The notes below the pieces were generated by a model, which did not search any database, was not told where the DNA came from, and saw only the letters and a list, made by a program, of their open reading frames with translations. A stretch of DNA of 64,000 bases from Hygrophila difformis (taxonomy: Eukaryota > Streptophyta > Magnoliopsida > Lamiales > Acanthaceae): contig JAOANR010000003.1 of NCBI GenBank assembly GCA_030278955.1, positions 33,292,080 to 33,356,079 of the forward strand, given 5' to 3'. This document shows, piece by piece, positions 41,495-52,742 of this stretch. The position numbers and the translations under genes were made by a program. The first letter of the stretch is position 1, and the number at the start of each line of letters is the position of its first letter.

Positions 41495-42390
41495 CAAGAA
41501 TCTAGAGGGCAGGGCTTGGTTCCTTTCGCCTTGCCGTCGCCGGAATACTCGCCGGAAAGTCGATTCGGAGGGGTTTGACTTGGAGAGGAAGTTTGGGAGT
41601 GTTTAGGGTTTTGTTTTCTGAAACTATGGGTTGGGGGCGCCCAAATATGTTCTTATGCCCTTCCCAATTGTTGTGATCGACTTGCCACCGATTGAGGTCG
41701 GATTTTTGGCAAGAAAATCGCCATGGAAGGAAAGTTTACACCTTCAGCACCTCTGGCGCGCTGGTGACGCGCACCTAAGCTTTTGCCCGCGCGGAGCACG
41801 CGCGACCAGCCTGGAGTCGCGATGTCTCCGTCCGCGCGGTGGCCGCGCGGCGGCGCGCGGCGGGCGCGGGCCGGTCGGACCGGCCGGTTCGGCGGTTCGC
41901 TTGCTCCGTCGGGTCTTTCCTCCTTTTCTCGATCGGGTTTCTATCCCCTACGTTTTCGGTTCGACTTTTCGGGTCATTTCTGGGGTTACGATTCCTTTCT
42001 GAATTTTATTTTGACTCCAATGAATTTCATATTTGAAATCAAGAATTCGTCGAGTTCGAATCCGTCGGCTTGAATTCGTCGTCCTGTGGCTCCCGTGCAA
42101 TAATTTATCTAATTAAATTATTTCCGACTTCACGGGTTCTTGGAATTAAAATTCTTTTCCTTCTTGAATTTAATTCCAATTCTTTTGGGATTAATCCATG
42201 GAATATCTTCGGGCTTCCTTTCCCTCTTTCATCCCATTTCGACTTGACCAAAATTTGGGTTCGAATTCTTTGAATTTATCGGTCACGCCATTTCCGAGCA
42301 ATAATTTATTGTAATAAATTATTTTCTTCTCGGAAATAAATTTTATTTCGTTTCTTTGGGCGTTGTAAAAACCCCGGGTATTACAGATAA

Positions 42391-43009
42391 AGATTCAAAT
42401 TAAATTCTTGACAAATTGTGCTTTAAATTTTATGTCAATTTATTCGATTTCTTTGCAAGCTATATTTATGATCTTATGGAATCCCTGTCTTTTAAATTAT
42501 GCAATTAAATTATTAGATGAATAAATTAAATCATGTCTTGTGTGCACATGTTTTCTTTAAATGTAATTAAAGGCTTTGAAACCACTTAATCATGCTAGGT
42601 GTTAACTTACTCAGCACGTTTTTGCTGACCAAACCACGTTTTCCCTTTTTCTACAGAGAGTGAAGAATATGCATCATCATATGCATGCATGGGATATTTG
42701 GGAAAACATTATTATTTTTTTTTATTATGTTCTTAGTTATGAATTGCATGAACGGGCCTATTTAACCCGTATTTTGGACTTGTTGGCCCAATTTTAAATT
42801 CCACTACATTATACATATGTAAATATTACTTTCCGCTGCAACTTTGATATTATGATTTTAAAATTATATTATAATGGGCTGTTTGAATGTTTTAAATTCT
42901 GAAAAACCATAGTCTTGCATCTCTTTAGCAAGCTCGGAGAAACCGTGTCTTGCTAGGGAGGTGTGGCGGTGACATCCCGACCTGGGTTACCAAAAACCGG
43001 GGTGTTACA
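42391..43009 (+). repeat. LTR-D: right remnant, LTR 3' end
   Basis: It continues 2407. It has CAGCA-CGTTTT-TGCTG (about 42615-42630), a pyrimidine tract ending TTCTACAG|AGAG (about 42650), and the conserved end CTTGCTAGGGAGGTGTGG to GGTGTTACA (43009). It is related to the Gag-H LTR. It is inserted into the Tek-E pre-gag ORF. No primer-binding site follows, so this is a 3' or solo LTR. Confidence 0.8.
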
Positions 43010-43195
43010 GTCGACTTGAACCTTGAGTTGGGTCAGGTCATGTTGATCTGCTTCCCTCAAATTCGCTAGGTGGGCCATGTTAGCCTCCATTTGTTCTAAT
43101 TGCAATTTGTAATTGTTTACATTTTGTGGTGTGTCGAGATGTGCGTCGATCAATCTCATCATAAGGTTGATCATGTTCGCGTTTTGTCCGGCCAT
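43010..43195 (-). pseudogene. Tek-E pre-gag ORF, truncated by LTR-D
   Basis: The first ~62 codons from the start at 43195 are clearly homologous to the Tek-B and Tek-I pre-gag proteins (NMINLMMRLI, PQNVNN, LEQMEANM, TQLKVQVD), with coiled-coil periodicity. The remainder is cut off at 43010 by LTR-D, and the original continuation is not in the window. Confidence 0.8.
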
Positions 43196-43526
43196 CTAAT
43201 GTCAACAAGGGAGGTTAGAGTTAGAACATATTTCAAGCAAGGTTAGGATATACATGAATTTACATCTACATGTAATATGCATATACAATCACCCCAATAT
43301 AATTTAATATATGTGTTTTTAAATTAAATTTAGTTCATGAATTATAGTAATTAAAAAGTTGGGCCTCTATATTGGGCCAAAAAGTAATAATTTGGACTAA
43401 GGTAACAAAAACATGGGTATTGGGCCAAAATGATTGGGCTTAACATAATAATTAAATATTGGGCTTAAAAAGGATACTAGTTTTAAAATAATGGTTTAAA
43501 AATAATAATAGTAGCTTTAAAATATT
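43196..43526 (-). other. Tek-E 5' leader with TGGGCY cluster
   Basis: AT-rich leader. Five TGGGCC/TGGGCT motifs lie between 43360 and 43465 on the plus strand, as in the Tek-I leader. No other feature is seen. Confidence 0.6.
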
Positions 43527-43542
43527 CCGGGCTCTGATACCA
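43527..43542 (-). other. Tek-E primer-binding site
   Basis: The minus strand reads TGGTATCAGAGCCCGG, three bases from the LTR end at 43546. Confidence 0.9.
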
Positions 43543-43545
43543 ACT

Positions 43546-43687
43546 TGTAACACCTCGAATTTGATAACCCAGGCCGGGATGCCACCGCCACACCTCCCTA
43601 GCAAGACACGGATTTTCCGAGCTTGCTAAAGAGATGCAAGGCTATGGGTATTGAAAAGAGTTTTAAAAACAAGTCCGGAATTACTTA
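43546..43687 (-). repeat. Tek-E 5' LTR, terminal 142 bp
   Basis: It carries the conserved LTR end block starting TGTAACACCTCG and is interrupted at 43688 by Tek-F. The remainder must lie beyond the window on the right, behind elements F to I. Confidence 0.85.
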
Positions 43688-46161
43688 TGTAACACCCCGG
43701 ATTTGATAACCCAGGCCGGGATGCCACCGCCATACCTCCCTAGCAAGACACGGATTCTCCGAGCTTGCTAAAGAGAGATGCAAGGCTATGGGTATTGAAA
43801 AGAGTTTTAAAACAAGTCCGGAATTTATTTAAAAATAATGATGTAGTCTCATCCACACATAATAGTAATAATAATATGTCGCAGCGGAAATAATAAAAAT
43901 GGGGCGGACATGGCCAAAACTGGGTTATACAGGCCCGATATGCAAGTATCATAAAAACGACAATTCAATGTTTAAAAAAAAATGTCCCCCGAATGCACAT
44001 GCTTATGCATTTTCTCCATACTCTGAAAAAAAGGAAAACAACAATTTTATCACTATTATAAAATACTGAGTAAGTCGACTCTAACATAACAATAAAGGGG
44101 TTTAATTTAATAATTAAAATATTACTCCTAAGCATGCATACAAGACACTCCATTTATCAAAGTAAAAATAAGAATTTAAGTTGTATTCTTAAACAAGCAT
44201 TTAAATTTCATAAATAATAAATTAAGCATGGTATAAAATTTAAGACATAATTTAAATGGATAATTAAAGACTTAAATAAATAAATACATAAAATAAAAGG
44301 ATTAAGTCTTTTAATTTCTCCCGTTACGTCACAATCTCAACAATAATTAGTTTAGCCGGTAGTCCCGCGGCCGCAGCCGTCTCGTAAGTTTCTTGTGTAG
44401 CCGGTCATCCGGCGGCCGCAGCCGTATCCGCCATACCCAATAACACTCCGGAGCCTCGGGAAACCCATACGGATACTCCCGAGAGTGTAGGCCATGTATC
44501 TCATGCCGTTTTGGCGTAGTTTTTCATACAAGTATCTTGCGTCCATTATAGGCACGCCGAAAAAGGCTAGAGGGGCACCATGCAGAGCACTCACCCCCTA
44601 CCTAAGTATCCGATATCATTTCAATTTAGTGTAACGGGATTTTCAAAAATATAGCTTTATCGTATTTCAAGGATTTCGATCGTTTGTTTCGAAATTTCAA
44701 AATCTCACGAGTTTAAAATCGTTTGACGTCACAGTTTACGCCTTTTTAATTTAATAATTCATTTCAAGTCAGAAAAATCTGAAATTTTTAAACTATATAA
44801 AAAACACCCTAATGAACAACTTTCGTGTTTTAACAATTTCGAAATAAGTTGAGGAAACATGTCAAAAATTGAGTTTATTACACAGGCAGTGTGCTGTCCG
44901 GATTCAGTTTTCACACAGTTCAAAGATTCGTCTTTCTGACATAACAAATGGACTCCGAAAATTTTGAAATTTGGTGGACATATACTAGACATGATTATCT
45001 ACAACTTCTGTTTACATTGCAAAGATTAATTCGGATTAAAAATCACAGGAACATGCTCATCAAGTTCGGACACATATGCTGTCAGTTTTTCGAAACCGTT
45101 TGAAAATACAGTTTATGTTCGAAGTGATTTGAGGTAGTAAATGTTGATGAAAATCTCTGAAATTTTTACACAACATAGCTTAAGGTGTTAGGATCAAAAT
45201 TCTAGTTTTGAGTTTTCCGGTTTGAACTTCGAAATAGGGGTTTTAAACGGATTTCAGAAAACGCGCGAGTTGGGGTTTTTAGGTTTGATTTTTACGTTTC
45301 GATTCAAAACCACTAGTTCGGACGCCCCTAGACCACCCGTATGCATATGAGAGGTATAAACTTACAGTAATGGTGTTCTTGGTCGTCCTAGGGTCACTCG
45401 ACTCGTCCAAAATTACCACGAACGGATCTACGCACACGTTCTCCTTCTCCTTCGGCCACGAACATGTTTGCAAGTCAAAGATCCGAAGGTTAGATTGAGG
45501 ATTGAGATTAAAAATGAGAAAGGGACCTAATATAATCCTTACCAATGATCCAAAGACTGTAATCCTTGATCTACACACTTCCTCGGTCGTCGTTGGTTGC
45601 CGGAAACTCGTCGGAAGGTCGTCGGAAAGGTGTTTTGGTTTGGGAGAGTTTGGGAGTGAAGAGTAAGTTTGAAAGACTGATTATGGGGTGGAAATCAACC
45701 CTAATTCGTCCCTAAAGCTTTCCTCCCGTCCAAAATTTACTTACCATAATCCGGAGTCGAAATTTTGGCAAGAAATCGCCATGATCGCGCGATCTGCCGC
45801 ATTCAGGGCGATGGCACGGGGTCGGCGTGTTACCGCGCGGACAACGCGCGGGACTGCGGTCCGGACCGGTCCGTGCGATCAATCGGGTCTTTTCCTCCTC
45901 TCATTCGGACTTTTATCCTTCCACGTTTCGGGCTCAATTTCCCCGGGTCAATCTCGGATTACGATTCCCATCCTAAAAGTATTCCGACTTAAATTGATTT
46001 CGTGTTTGAAATCTTAAGTCCGTCGGTTTTGGATTCGTCGGATTCTAAATTGTCGTCTTTTGACTTCCGTGCATTTCCGATTTTACGGGTTCTCGGAAAC
46101 AAAACCTCTTTGCTCATCGGATTAAATTCTATTTTATATCCTAAAAATTTCGGGTATTACA
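43688..46161 (-). repeat. Tek-F 3' LTR (2474 bp)
   Basis: TGTAATACCC (46161) to GGTGTTACA (43688), minus sense. It contains a candidate intron 44023-45542 (donor TTG|GTAAGG, acceptor TTTTTTTCAG|AGTATG), GCCGG-TCAT-CCGGC hairpins next to GGCGGCCGC (about 44350-44425) and a GC-rich block (about 45815-45880). Confidence 0.88.
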
Positions 46162-46415
46162 GTCTACCCTCCTTAAGAATCAACTTCGTCCTCGAAGTTG
46201 TGCTTTATCATTTCGCGAGTTCGGGACTTGTTTGATTGAGTGATTGTATTATTGTGAGTTGTTGTTTGTTATTATTTGACTGAACCCAGAATTGAAATTT
46301 CCAAGTTGCCTACGTACCCCGTGAAGGGATCAAGTCATTACGTAGTTCAAAACAATTTGAATTTGTTTAATTGGGATACAGTGATATTCGGACAAAAATA
46401 TTCGGGCCGTTACAT
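46162..46415 (-). other. Tek-F polypurine tract and 3' untranslated region
   Basis: GGAGGGTAGAC adjoins the LTR on the minus strand, preceded by the CAACTTCG-AGGA-CGAAGTTG hairpin. The CTACGT...ACGTAG repeat lies at about 46300-46345. A second purine tract AAGAGGGGGAGGATG followed by TAACGGCCCG is at about 46395-46432, just after the pol stop. Confidence 0.8.
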
Positions 46416-46435
46416 CCTCCCCCTCTTAAGACTAC

Positions 46436-47422
46436 AGTTATGTCCCCATAACTGTGGTTGCATCATCTTGAAATAGGGTCGGGTAACGCTCCTTCATGTC
46501 TGCCTCTAATTCCCACATTGCCGTCTCGGCTTCGTGGTTAGACCATAGAACCTTGACCATTTTCATGGTCTTATTTCTTGTTACTCTCCTTCACGTCGAG
46601 TACTCGTACCGGAATTTCCTCGTAGCTCAAGTCATCATCCAATTCAATTTCTTCTGGTTGGAGCACATGGGCCGGATCGTGCACATACTTCTTAATTGTG
46701 AGACATGGAACACATCGTGGACTCGATCAAATTGTGGCGGCAATGCTAGCCGATATGCTAGATTTCCCACTCTTTCTAGGATCTCATACGGTCCTATGTA
46801 TCGTGGACTCAATTTCCCTCATTTGCCTAAGCGCATCACATCCTTCATTGGTGATACCTTCAGCATGACCTTATCGCCGATTTGAAATTCCAAGTCTTGC
46901 CGTCTCACGTCGGCATAACTCTTTTGCCGATCTTGAGCGGCTCTCATCTTTCCCTGGATTATCTTGATTTGTTGAGCCATGTCCTCAACAAGTTGTGGTC
47001 CAACTTCCATAGTCCTATTGCTCTCTTCCCAGCTCAACGGACTTCGCACTTGCGTCCATACAGTGCCTCGAAAGGTGCCATGCCGATGCTAACATGGTAA
47101 CTATTGTTGTAAGAAAATTCAATTAAGGGTAAATGATTTTCCTACCTTCCTTTAAACTCTAGTATGCATGCCCTTAGCATGTCGTCCAACGTCTGAATCG
47201 TTCTTTCTATTTGTCCATCCGTCATGGGGTGGAACGCGGTACTCATCTTTATTTTGGTACCGAGGGCTTCTTGCAGTTTTGTCCAAAAATGAGAGACAAA
47301 TCTACTGTCTCTATCCGAGATGATGTCATGTGGCACTCCATGCCGACGTACCACATTGTCGACATACGCCTTTGTCAATTGGTCCATGACCAAGTATCCT
47401 TCACTGGGATAAATATGGCAGC
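46436..47422 (-). pseudogene. Tek-F pol 3' end (integrase core to chromodomain), decayed
   Basis: Three stretches of homology (47142-47422, 46819-47049, 46627-46812) cover the integrase core from [11 protein letters not shown] through SDRDSRF and QIERT to LEFKG, then [11 protein letters not shown], then YIGPYEIL to FHVSQL. The chromodomain near 46440-46620 is only partly readable. Frameshifts separate the pieces, for example after HVSQL. Gln replaces Gln-Thr context (QIERT for QTERT) next to the catalytic Glu. LTR-G cuts it at 47423. Confidence 0.8.
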
Positions 47423-49434
47423 TGTAACACCCCGGATTTGATAACCCAGGTAAGGATGCCACCGCCACACCTTCCCAAAGCAAGACACGCATTTTGAGCT
47501 CACTTGAGAAGATGCTAAGGCTAAGTTGTACCAATACTTTGAAAATAATTAAAAATCATTCAAACAATGCCCGAAGTTAAAATCAGAGTATGTCTACCAT
47601 GCATAGTTTAAAACAGTGCAGAAGCTAAAATAGGGCCAAAACATGTGGCCAAAACAAGTCCAGAGTCTCAGTGCAGAATTTAAATAAATTAAAAATGTGA
47701 CAAGTCTTCATAAGAATAATCCCATCCCATCATGCAAATGATCACCCTGCGAAATCTGAGGAAAAATAGAAATAACAACTTATCAGTAAAAAAGGTACTG
47801 CGTAATTAATATACACAACGAATTTTAAAAATTTTTGAAGAGCATTTAAAAATAAGATTTTTAACCTTAAAAGGACGAATAAAAATAATTTTCCAAAATC
47901 TCTTACACTTTCCACACGAATATTTTACCATTGTTCGTTATGATCGAGGACACCATATATGCCCTTTAGGACTAACACCCACAAGGACTCCATTTCATAA
48001 TAAAGATCCTAGGGACGTACCCTTGGGATCAACCCACCTCTGGGACTCGTACCCACGAGGGATGTGAAAGCAATGACTCTATACAGACCGCTCCGGAGCC
48101 CTAGATAACCCATACGGATACATCTAGGAGTATAGACTCTTACAATCACTAAACCATTATAACCATATGTGCCATTTTGGCTACAAGAGGGGGCGGCCAA
48201 CGAGCTCCACCAAGTGCACTTACCCTCTAAATATATCGGGCATCCCACTCGATCAAAACTTACAAAGTTTCAAAATTCACTTTTTATCAATATCACAAAT
48301 GACCACATTTCCAGAATTGTAGATTTCAAAAACGAGAGTGAAAATCGATTCGAGAATCACCCCAAACACATAACATGAATTACACAATTTAAGACATGAA
48401 TTTGAAATTATGGCAGTGCTTAGTTTTGCTTTTGAAAATGTAGCAAACAATTTTTAAAAATTCCAACCAATTCACAGTAGCTAGAGAACATTAAGATGAA
48501 CATTTTTCATAGAAATACCCATCTTCAAATTCGGATTCTACATAGGCGAAATAAACCGATTTCATAAAACCCTGATTTAAGGATTTTAAAAGCTTCGTGA
48601 TTTCGAACACAGTGTGATTAAAAATTCATAACTTTTTCGAGAGAGTTTATAAAATCGTAAAAATTGACGGAGACATTTTAGACACAATATGGAACAAAAG
48701 TCATGAAGACCACGACCAGAAATAACAAACATAGGATGATCTAAAAAGCACAACAAAACTGAGCTTCATCAAAAATGATTCTGACAGCAACTTGACGCAG
48801 AATACTAGATCAAATTTAAGGCATCAAATGAACTCCAAAAATTATGAAAATTTACAGATATTAACTTTAAAATGTTAGGAACAATTTTCATTAGGAAAGT
48901 TTTCTCAAAAACGTTCGGATCTAAGTCAAAAATGCGATGCAACAGAAACTAGTAGTGAAGAAATCATGGTGGCAGATTTGCATGGTCATGGAGATGGACT
49001 CATGTCTCGATTTCTACTCAACCAAAACTTCTAAAACTCGACGTGTACGATATTAACTTACTGTAGGAGTGATTAGGATTGAACAACTCTAGTTTTGATG
49101 GTCCCTAGTGTCGGAGAACAGTCCACGAACTCAACGCAGCTTCCGAATGGCTGCGGTTTTAGATATATCTGAGATTTCAGAATTATTACCACTAAATTCG
49201 AGCTTATGGACAAGAGAAGAGGTGGAAGGATGATTACTTACTACTTTAGCGATTTGAAGATTAAGAATTCGATAGTTTGGAGTTCCTGCCGGACTCAACA
49301 CCACACAATTTCCAAATACGCTAGACAGAAGGGAGTGGACGAATGACTGGGTTATTTTAATGGATTGAAGGCTGTTCATATCTCACAAATTCCTTTACTA
49401 TGACAGTCCTAAATTGGCTTGGTGAGTGCCACAC
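47423..49434 (-). repeat. LTR-G: partial LTR related to the Tek-A family
   Basis: It starts TGTAACACCCC, and its end block (AAGCAAGACACG, GATGCTAAGGCTAAG) matches the unusual end of the Tek-A LTR rather than the others. It contains CAGTACC-TTTTT-TACTG, a pyrimidine tract ending TTTCGCAG (about 47745), hairpins at 47960-48060 and a rest about as far from Tek-A as different families. Interrupted at 49435 by Gag-H; the remaining ~0.7 kb is outside the window. Confidence 0.8.
47960..48060 (-). repeat. Hairpin units with 7-nt loops in LTR-G
   Basis: On the minus strand, 48037-48060 folds as CCTC, internal loop, GGG, loop TACGAGT, CCC, then GAGG. The next, about 48006-48030, has outer arms GATCC / GGATC and an inner GGG / CCC. 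A third lies near 47965-47990. The first includes GGTACGAGTCC, one mismatch from a tRNA B-box. Confidence 0.55.
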
Positions 49435-49783
49435 TGTAACACCCCGGATTTGATAACCCATGCCAGGATGCCACCGCCACACCTCCCTAGCAAGACACGG
49501 TTTCTCCGAGCTTGCTAAAGAGATGCAAGGCTATGGTTTTTTAGAATTTAAAACGTTCAAACAGCCCATTGTAATATAACTTAAAATTAGTAATATCAAA
49601 GTTGCAGCGGAGAATAATATTTTAATACATGTATTGCAGCGGAATTTAAATATAGGGCCGACATGGCCAAAACACGGGCTAACAGGCCCGTTCATGCAAG
49701 TCGTAACTAAATGCAGGAATTTAAAATAGAGAGTTCCCCAAATGTTCCCATGTATGCATATGATGATGCATAATCCTCATACA

Positions 49784-51480
49784 CTGAAAGAAAAGGGGAA
49801 AAACGGTTTGGGTAAGCAAAACGTGCTGAGTAAGTTAACACCTAGCATGATTTAAGGGTTTCAAAGCCTTTAGTTAAATTTAATAAAAACATGCTTGTAG
49901 GTAATACACAATTTAAGTTAATCATCCACTAATAAATAAATGGCATAATCTAAAACAAGGATTTCCACGTGATCATAATTCAACTTACATGGTAAAATGA
50001 TTTGCAAGGCATAATTCAAACAAAGAAAATATTCAGGTCTCTTAATTTTCTCTTGACTTCAGGATTTGGTATTTTAAGGATTTCACTCTTTCACTTTTGT
50101 TCGATATGATCTAGTATAATTTGTTCTCGGGGAGATGAACCCGCAAGAATTTGAACGCATCCTAGGGAATTGAACCCATACGAATCAACACACATTCTGG
50201 GGAATCGAACCCGCAGGAAAACAACAATCGCCCTTGGGGAATCGAACCCGCAAGAACTCAAATACATCCTCCGGAATAGAATCCATAGGAATCAACACAC
50301 ATCCTGGGGAATCGAACCTGCAGGAAAACAAACAATCGCCCTTGGGGAATCGAACTCGCAAGAACTCAAATACATCCTAGGGAATTGAACCCATAGGAAT
50401 CAACACACATCCTGGGGAATCGAACCCGCAGGAAAGAACACATTTCGCAAATTTCACAAGTCTCTCAAAATATAACTTTACACAAGTCGCTGTCTTACTC
50501 CATAATTATTTAAAAATTCATTTTAAGTCCAAAAATTCTGAAATTTCACCAGTAACTCGAAAACACAGAGACGAACAAGTTTTGTGTTTTAAGTTTTTCG
50601 ATCCGGGTTTAAAGAAACAAGTCAAAAATCAAGTTTTTCACATAAATAGTATGCTGTCAGGTTTCAGATTTCACACAGTTTAAAAACTCGACTTTTTGAC
50701 ACATCAAATGGACTCCAAAAATTCTGAAATTTTATATGCACATACTAGACATAATTATATACAACTTTCATTTAGATTGCAAAGATCAATTCGGACTAGA
50801 AAATATAGAAACATGCTCATCAAATTCGGACATCTACACTGTCAGATTTCCAAAAAGGTTTTAAATCACAGTTTATATTCGGATCGATTTGGGGTAGCAA
50901 ACGTTGATGAAAATCGATGAAATTTTTACACAACATAGATTAATGTGTTAGGATCAAAAGTCTAGTTTTGAATTTTTCGGTTTGAACTCTCAAATAGGGG
51001 TTTTGGTCCGATTTCAAATCTGTCACCGTTTGAAGATCAACTCTCAAGGCAGGTTGGTTCTCAGCCATTTTTGGAAAACAAAACGCAATGAAAAATTATG
51101 AAAGTTTTATAAAAACTAGATCTATGTATTAGGAATGTTTTTCATGTTTTAAGTTTTTTCGTTTGAGCAATTTTAAGGGTTCGAAAAATTCACACCAAAT
51201 CACTGCGCCGTGGGTTTTTCGTGTTGACAGATTTTAGAGTTACTAAATCTCTATGTTCGGTTGCATTTTAAGTCACCCAAAACCAAGTAAGCATTAACTT
51301 ACAGTGGGGATGATGTCTAGGATGTCTCTGGATCGATGGGGCGGCCACACTTCCTACGAACACGTCCCAATTACTCCGTCTCCTCTCCGTTGGCCCCGAA
51401 ACGAAATCGAAAGTAAAAATCTAGGGTTAGATCGGATTTTCGGACTCGAAAACTTAAATGAAAACTTATGGACGACTTAC
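49784..51480 (-). other. Candidate intron inside Gag-H 3' LTR
   Basis: Donor ATTGTG|GTAAGTC and acceptor CCCCTTTTCTTTCAG (1697 nt), at the same relative positions as in Tek-B, Gag-C, Tek-A, Tek-F and Tek-I. Confidence 0.45.
50126..50432 (-). repeat. Array of tRNA T-arm/B-box-like hairpins in Gag-H LTR
   Basis: About nine 22-nt units recur every ~35 bp. On the minus strand the core is GGG, loop TTCGATT, CCC, flanked by four outer pairs that covary: CCTG / CAGG, CTTG / CAAG and CCTA / TAGG. Four units (starting near 50197, 50233, 50303, 50411) contain GGTTCGATTCC, an exact match to the tRNA B-box GGTTCGANTCC. Others differ at one or two positions. No A-box or tRNA body accompanies them. Confidence 0.75.
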
Positions 51481-52331
51481 CACAATCTGGAACACTAGAG
51501 ATGTTGTTCTCCATGCCTCCTTCGTCGATTTTCGTCGCCGGAAAGTGATCGGAAAGTCGTCGGAAAGTGAATAACTTATGTTTTCGGTTTTTGGGAGGGT
51601 TTGGGATGAAGAAAAAGTTTTGGAGGCTGATAATTGAGTGGGAGATTAGTCTCCCTCGACCTCATAGCCTTTCCCTCGACTGGGATTGGCTTTCCTTAGT
51701 CGGGGTCGAAAATTATGGTAAGAAATCGCCGAAATCGCGCTTGGCAGCTGGTTCTGTGTAATGGCGCGGTCATGGCACGGTTTTTGGCTTAGGACCGCGC
51801 GGCCACCGCGTGGGTCCCGGCTGGGCTACGGTCTGTGCCGGGCCGTGCATTCCGTCGGGCAGTTTCTCCTCTCTTTCGGACTTTTGTCCTCCTACGTTTT
51901 CGGGCTCGATTTTTCGGGTCATTCTCGGATTATGATTCCTATATTAATCTATTTCGACTTGAAATTGATTTCGTGTTTGAAATCTTAAGTCCGTCGGTTT
52001 CGGATTTGTCGTCTTCCAATTCGTCGTCTTTTGGCTCCCGAGCAACAATTTATCTAATTAAATTATTTCCGACTTCACGGGTTCCTGAAATTAAAATTAT
52101 TTTCTTTCTTGAATTTAATTCCAATTCTTTTGACTCGATTCATGGAATGTCTTTGGGCTTCTTTTTCCTCTTTTATTCCATTTTGAATTTTTGAATCTAT
52201 CGGCGTTTCATTTCTGAGCAATAATTTATTGTGATAAATTATTTTCTTCTTCTCGGAGATATTTCGACCTTGATTGGATTAAGAAATAAATTTTATTCCT
52301 TTGGACGCCGATAAAAATCCTGGGTATTACA

Positions 52332-52742
52332 GTCTACCCCCCTTAAGAATCAACTTCGTCCCCGCGAGCTTGGAACTAAGGTCCTTTCTATTTTGTGCTA
52401 TTGTTCGATTGCGTGATTGTACCATTATGTGTTGTTGTTGTTGATATTTTTTGTATTATTTTATTATATTGTTTGACTGAACCCAGAATTGAAATTTCCA
52501 AGTTGCCTACGTACCTTGTGAAGGGATCAAGCCATGACGTAGTTCAAAACAGTTTGAATTTTTTTATTTGAAATACAAAATATTCGGATTAGAATATTCG
52601 GGTCGTTACATCCTCTCCCCCCCTTAAGATTACAGTTATGTCCCCATAACTGCCTATGTATTATTCGCAAACAGGTTCGGGTATCATTGCCTATGATCCT
52701 TCCTCATTGAGCTGGCAAGTCAGCTTGATCGATGCCGTTCAA
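52332..52742 (-). other. Gag-H polypurine tract, 3' region and pol remnant
   Basis: The purine tract CTTAAGGGGGGTAGAC is at 52332-52347. The CTACGT...ACGTAG repeat is at about 52500-52550 and the upstream purine tract at about 52610-52630. The ATGGGGACATAAC pol terminus (about 52635-52650) is joined, in minus sense, almost directly to the gag linker, marking the internal deletion. Confidence 0.75.

Larger units (their letters stand above)
2408..42385 (-). mobile_element. Gag-C: gag-only LTR retrotransposon (TR-GAG-like), interrupted by Tek-B
   Basis: Two long LTRs (2408-5578 and 39182-42385), a primer-binding site, a polypurine tract and a perfect GATAA duplication define a complete minus-strand insertion. 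Without Tek-B it is about 8.4 kb, of which only about 2 kb is internal. The only coding sequence is an intact gag of 335 codons; protease, RT, RNase H, integrase and chromodomain are absent. This architecture matches the non-autonomous class known as TR-GAG, which would need enzymes in trans from a Tekay relative. The LTRs differ at roughly 20 positions by eye (about 0.6%) plus one 33-bp repeat unit. Confidence 0.9.
39182..42385 (-). repeat. Gag-C 5' LTR (3204 bp)
   Basis: Partner of 2408-5578. It carries one additional 33-bp hairpin unit, a candidate intron at 39497-41494 and a GC-rich block at about 41830-41897. It is followed by GATAA (42386-42390). Confidence 0.93.
43688..47422 (-). mobile_element. 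Tek-F: 3' part of a Tekay element
   Basis: 3' LTR (43688-46161), 3' untranslated region and the integrase/chromodomain end of pol are visible. LTR-G interrupts pol at 47423. The 5' half is beyond the window. It inserted into the Tek-E LTR; the putative duplication ACTTA (43683-43687) cannot be confirmed. Same LTR family as Tek-I. Confidence 0.85.
49435..52331 (-). repeat. Gag-H 3' LTR (2897 bp)
   Basis: TGTAATACCC (52331) to GGTGTTACA (49435) in minus sense. Candidate intron 49784-51480 (donor GTG|GTAAGT, acceptor TTTCTTTCAG|TGTATG), B-box-like hairpin array 50126-50432, GC-rich block about 51765-51850. Confidence 0.88.

Noticed and set aside
43683..43687. Target-site duplications for Tek-F, LTR-G, Gag-H and Tek-I (ACTTA, GCAGC, CACAC, TAGGA)
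   Set aside because: Only the left copy of each is in the window, so they cannot be confirmed and are not listed as features.
50126..50432. Possible cluster of tRNA genes because of the B-box matches
   Set aside because: Only the T-arm-like 22-nt unit repeats at ~35-bp spacing. There is no A-box, acceptor stem or anticodon arm, so these are not tRNA genes.
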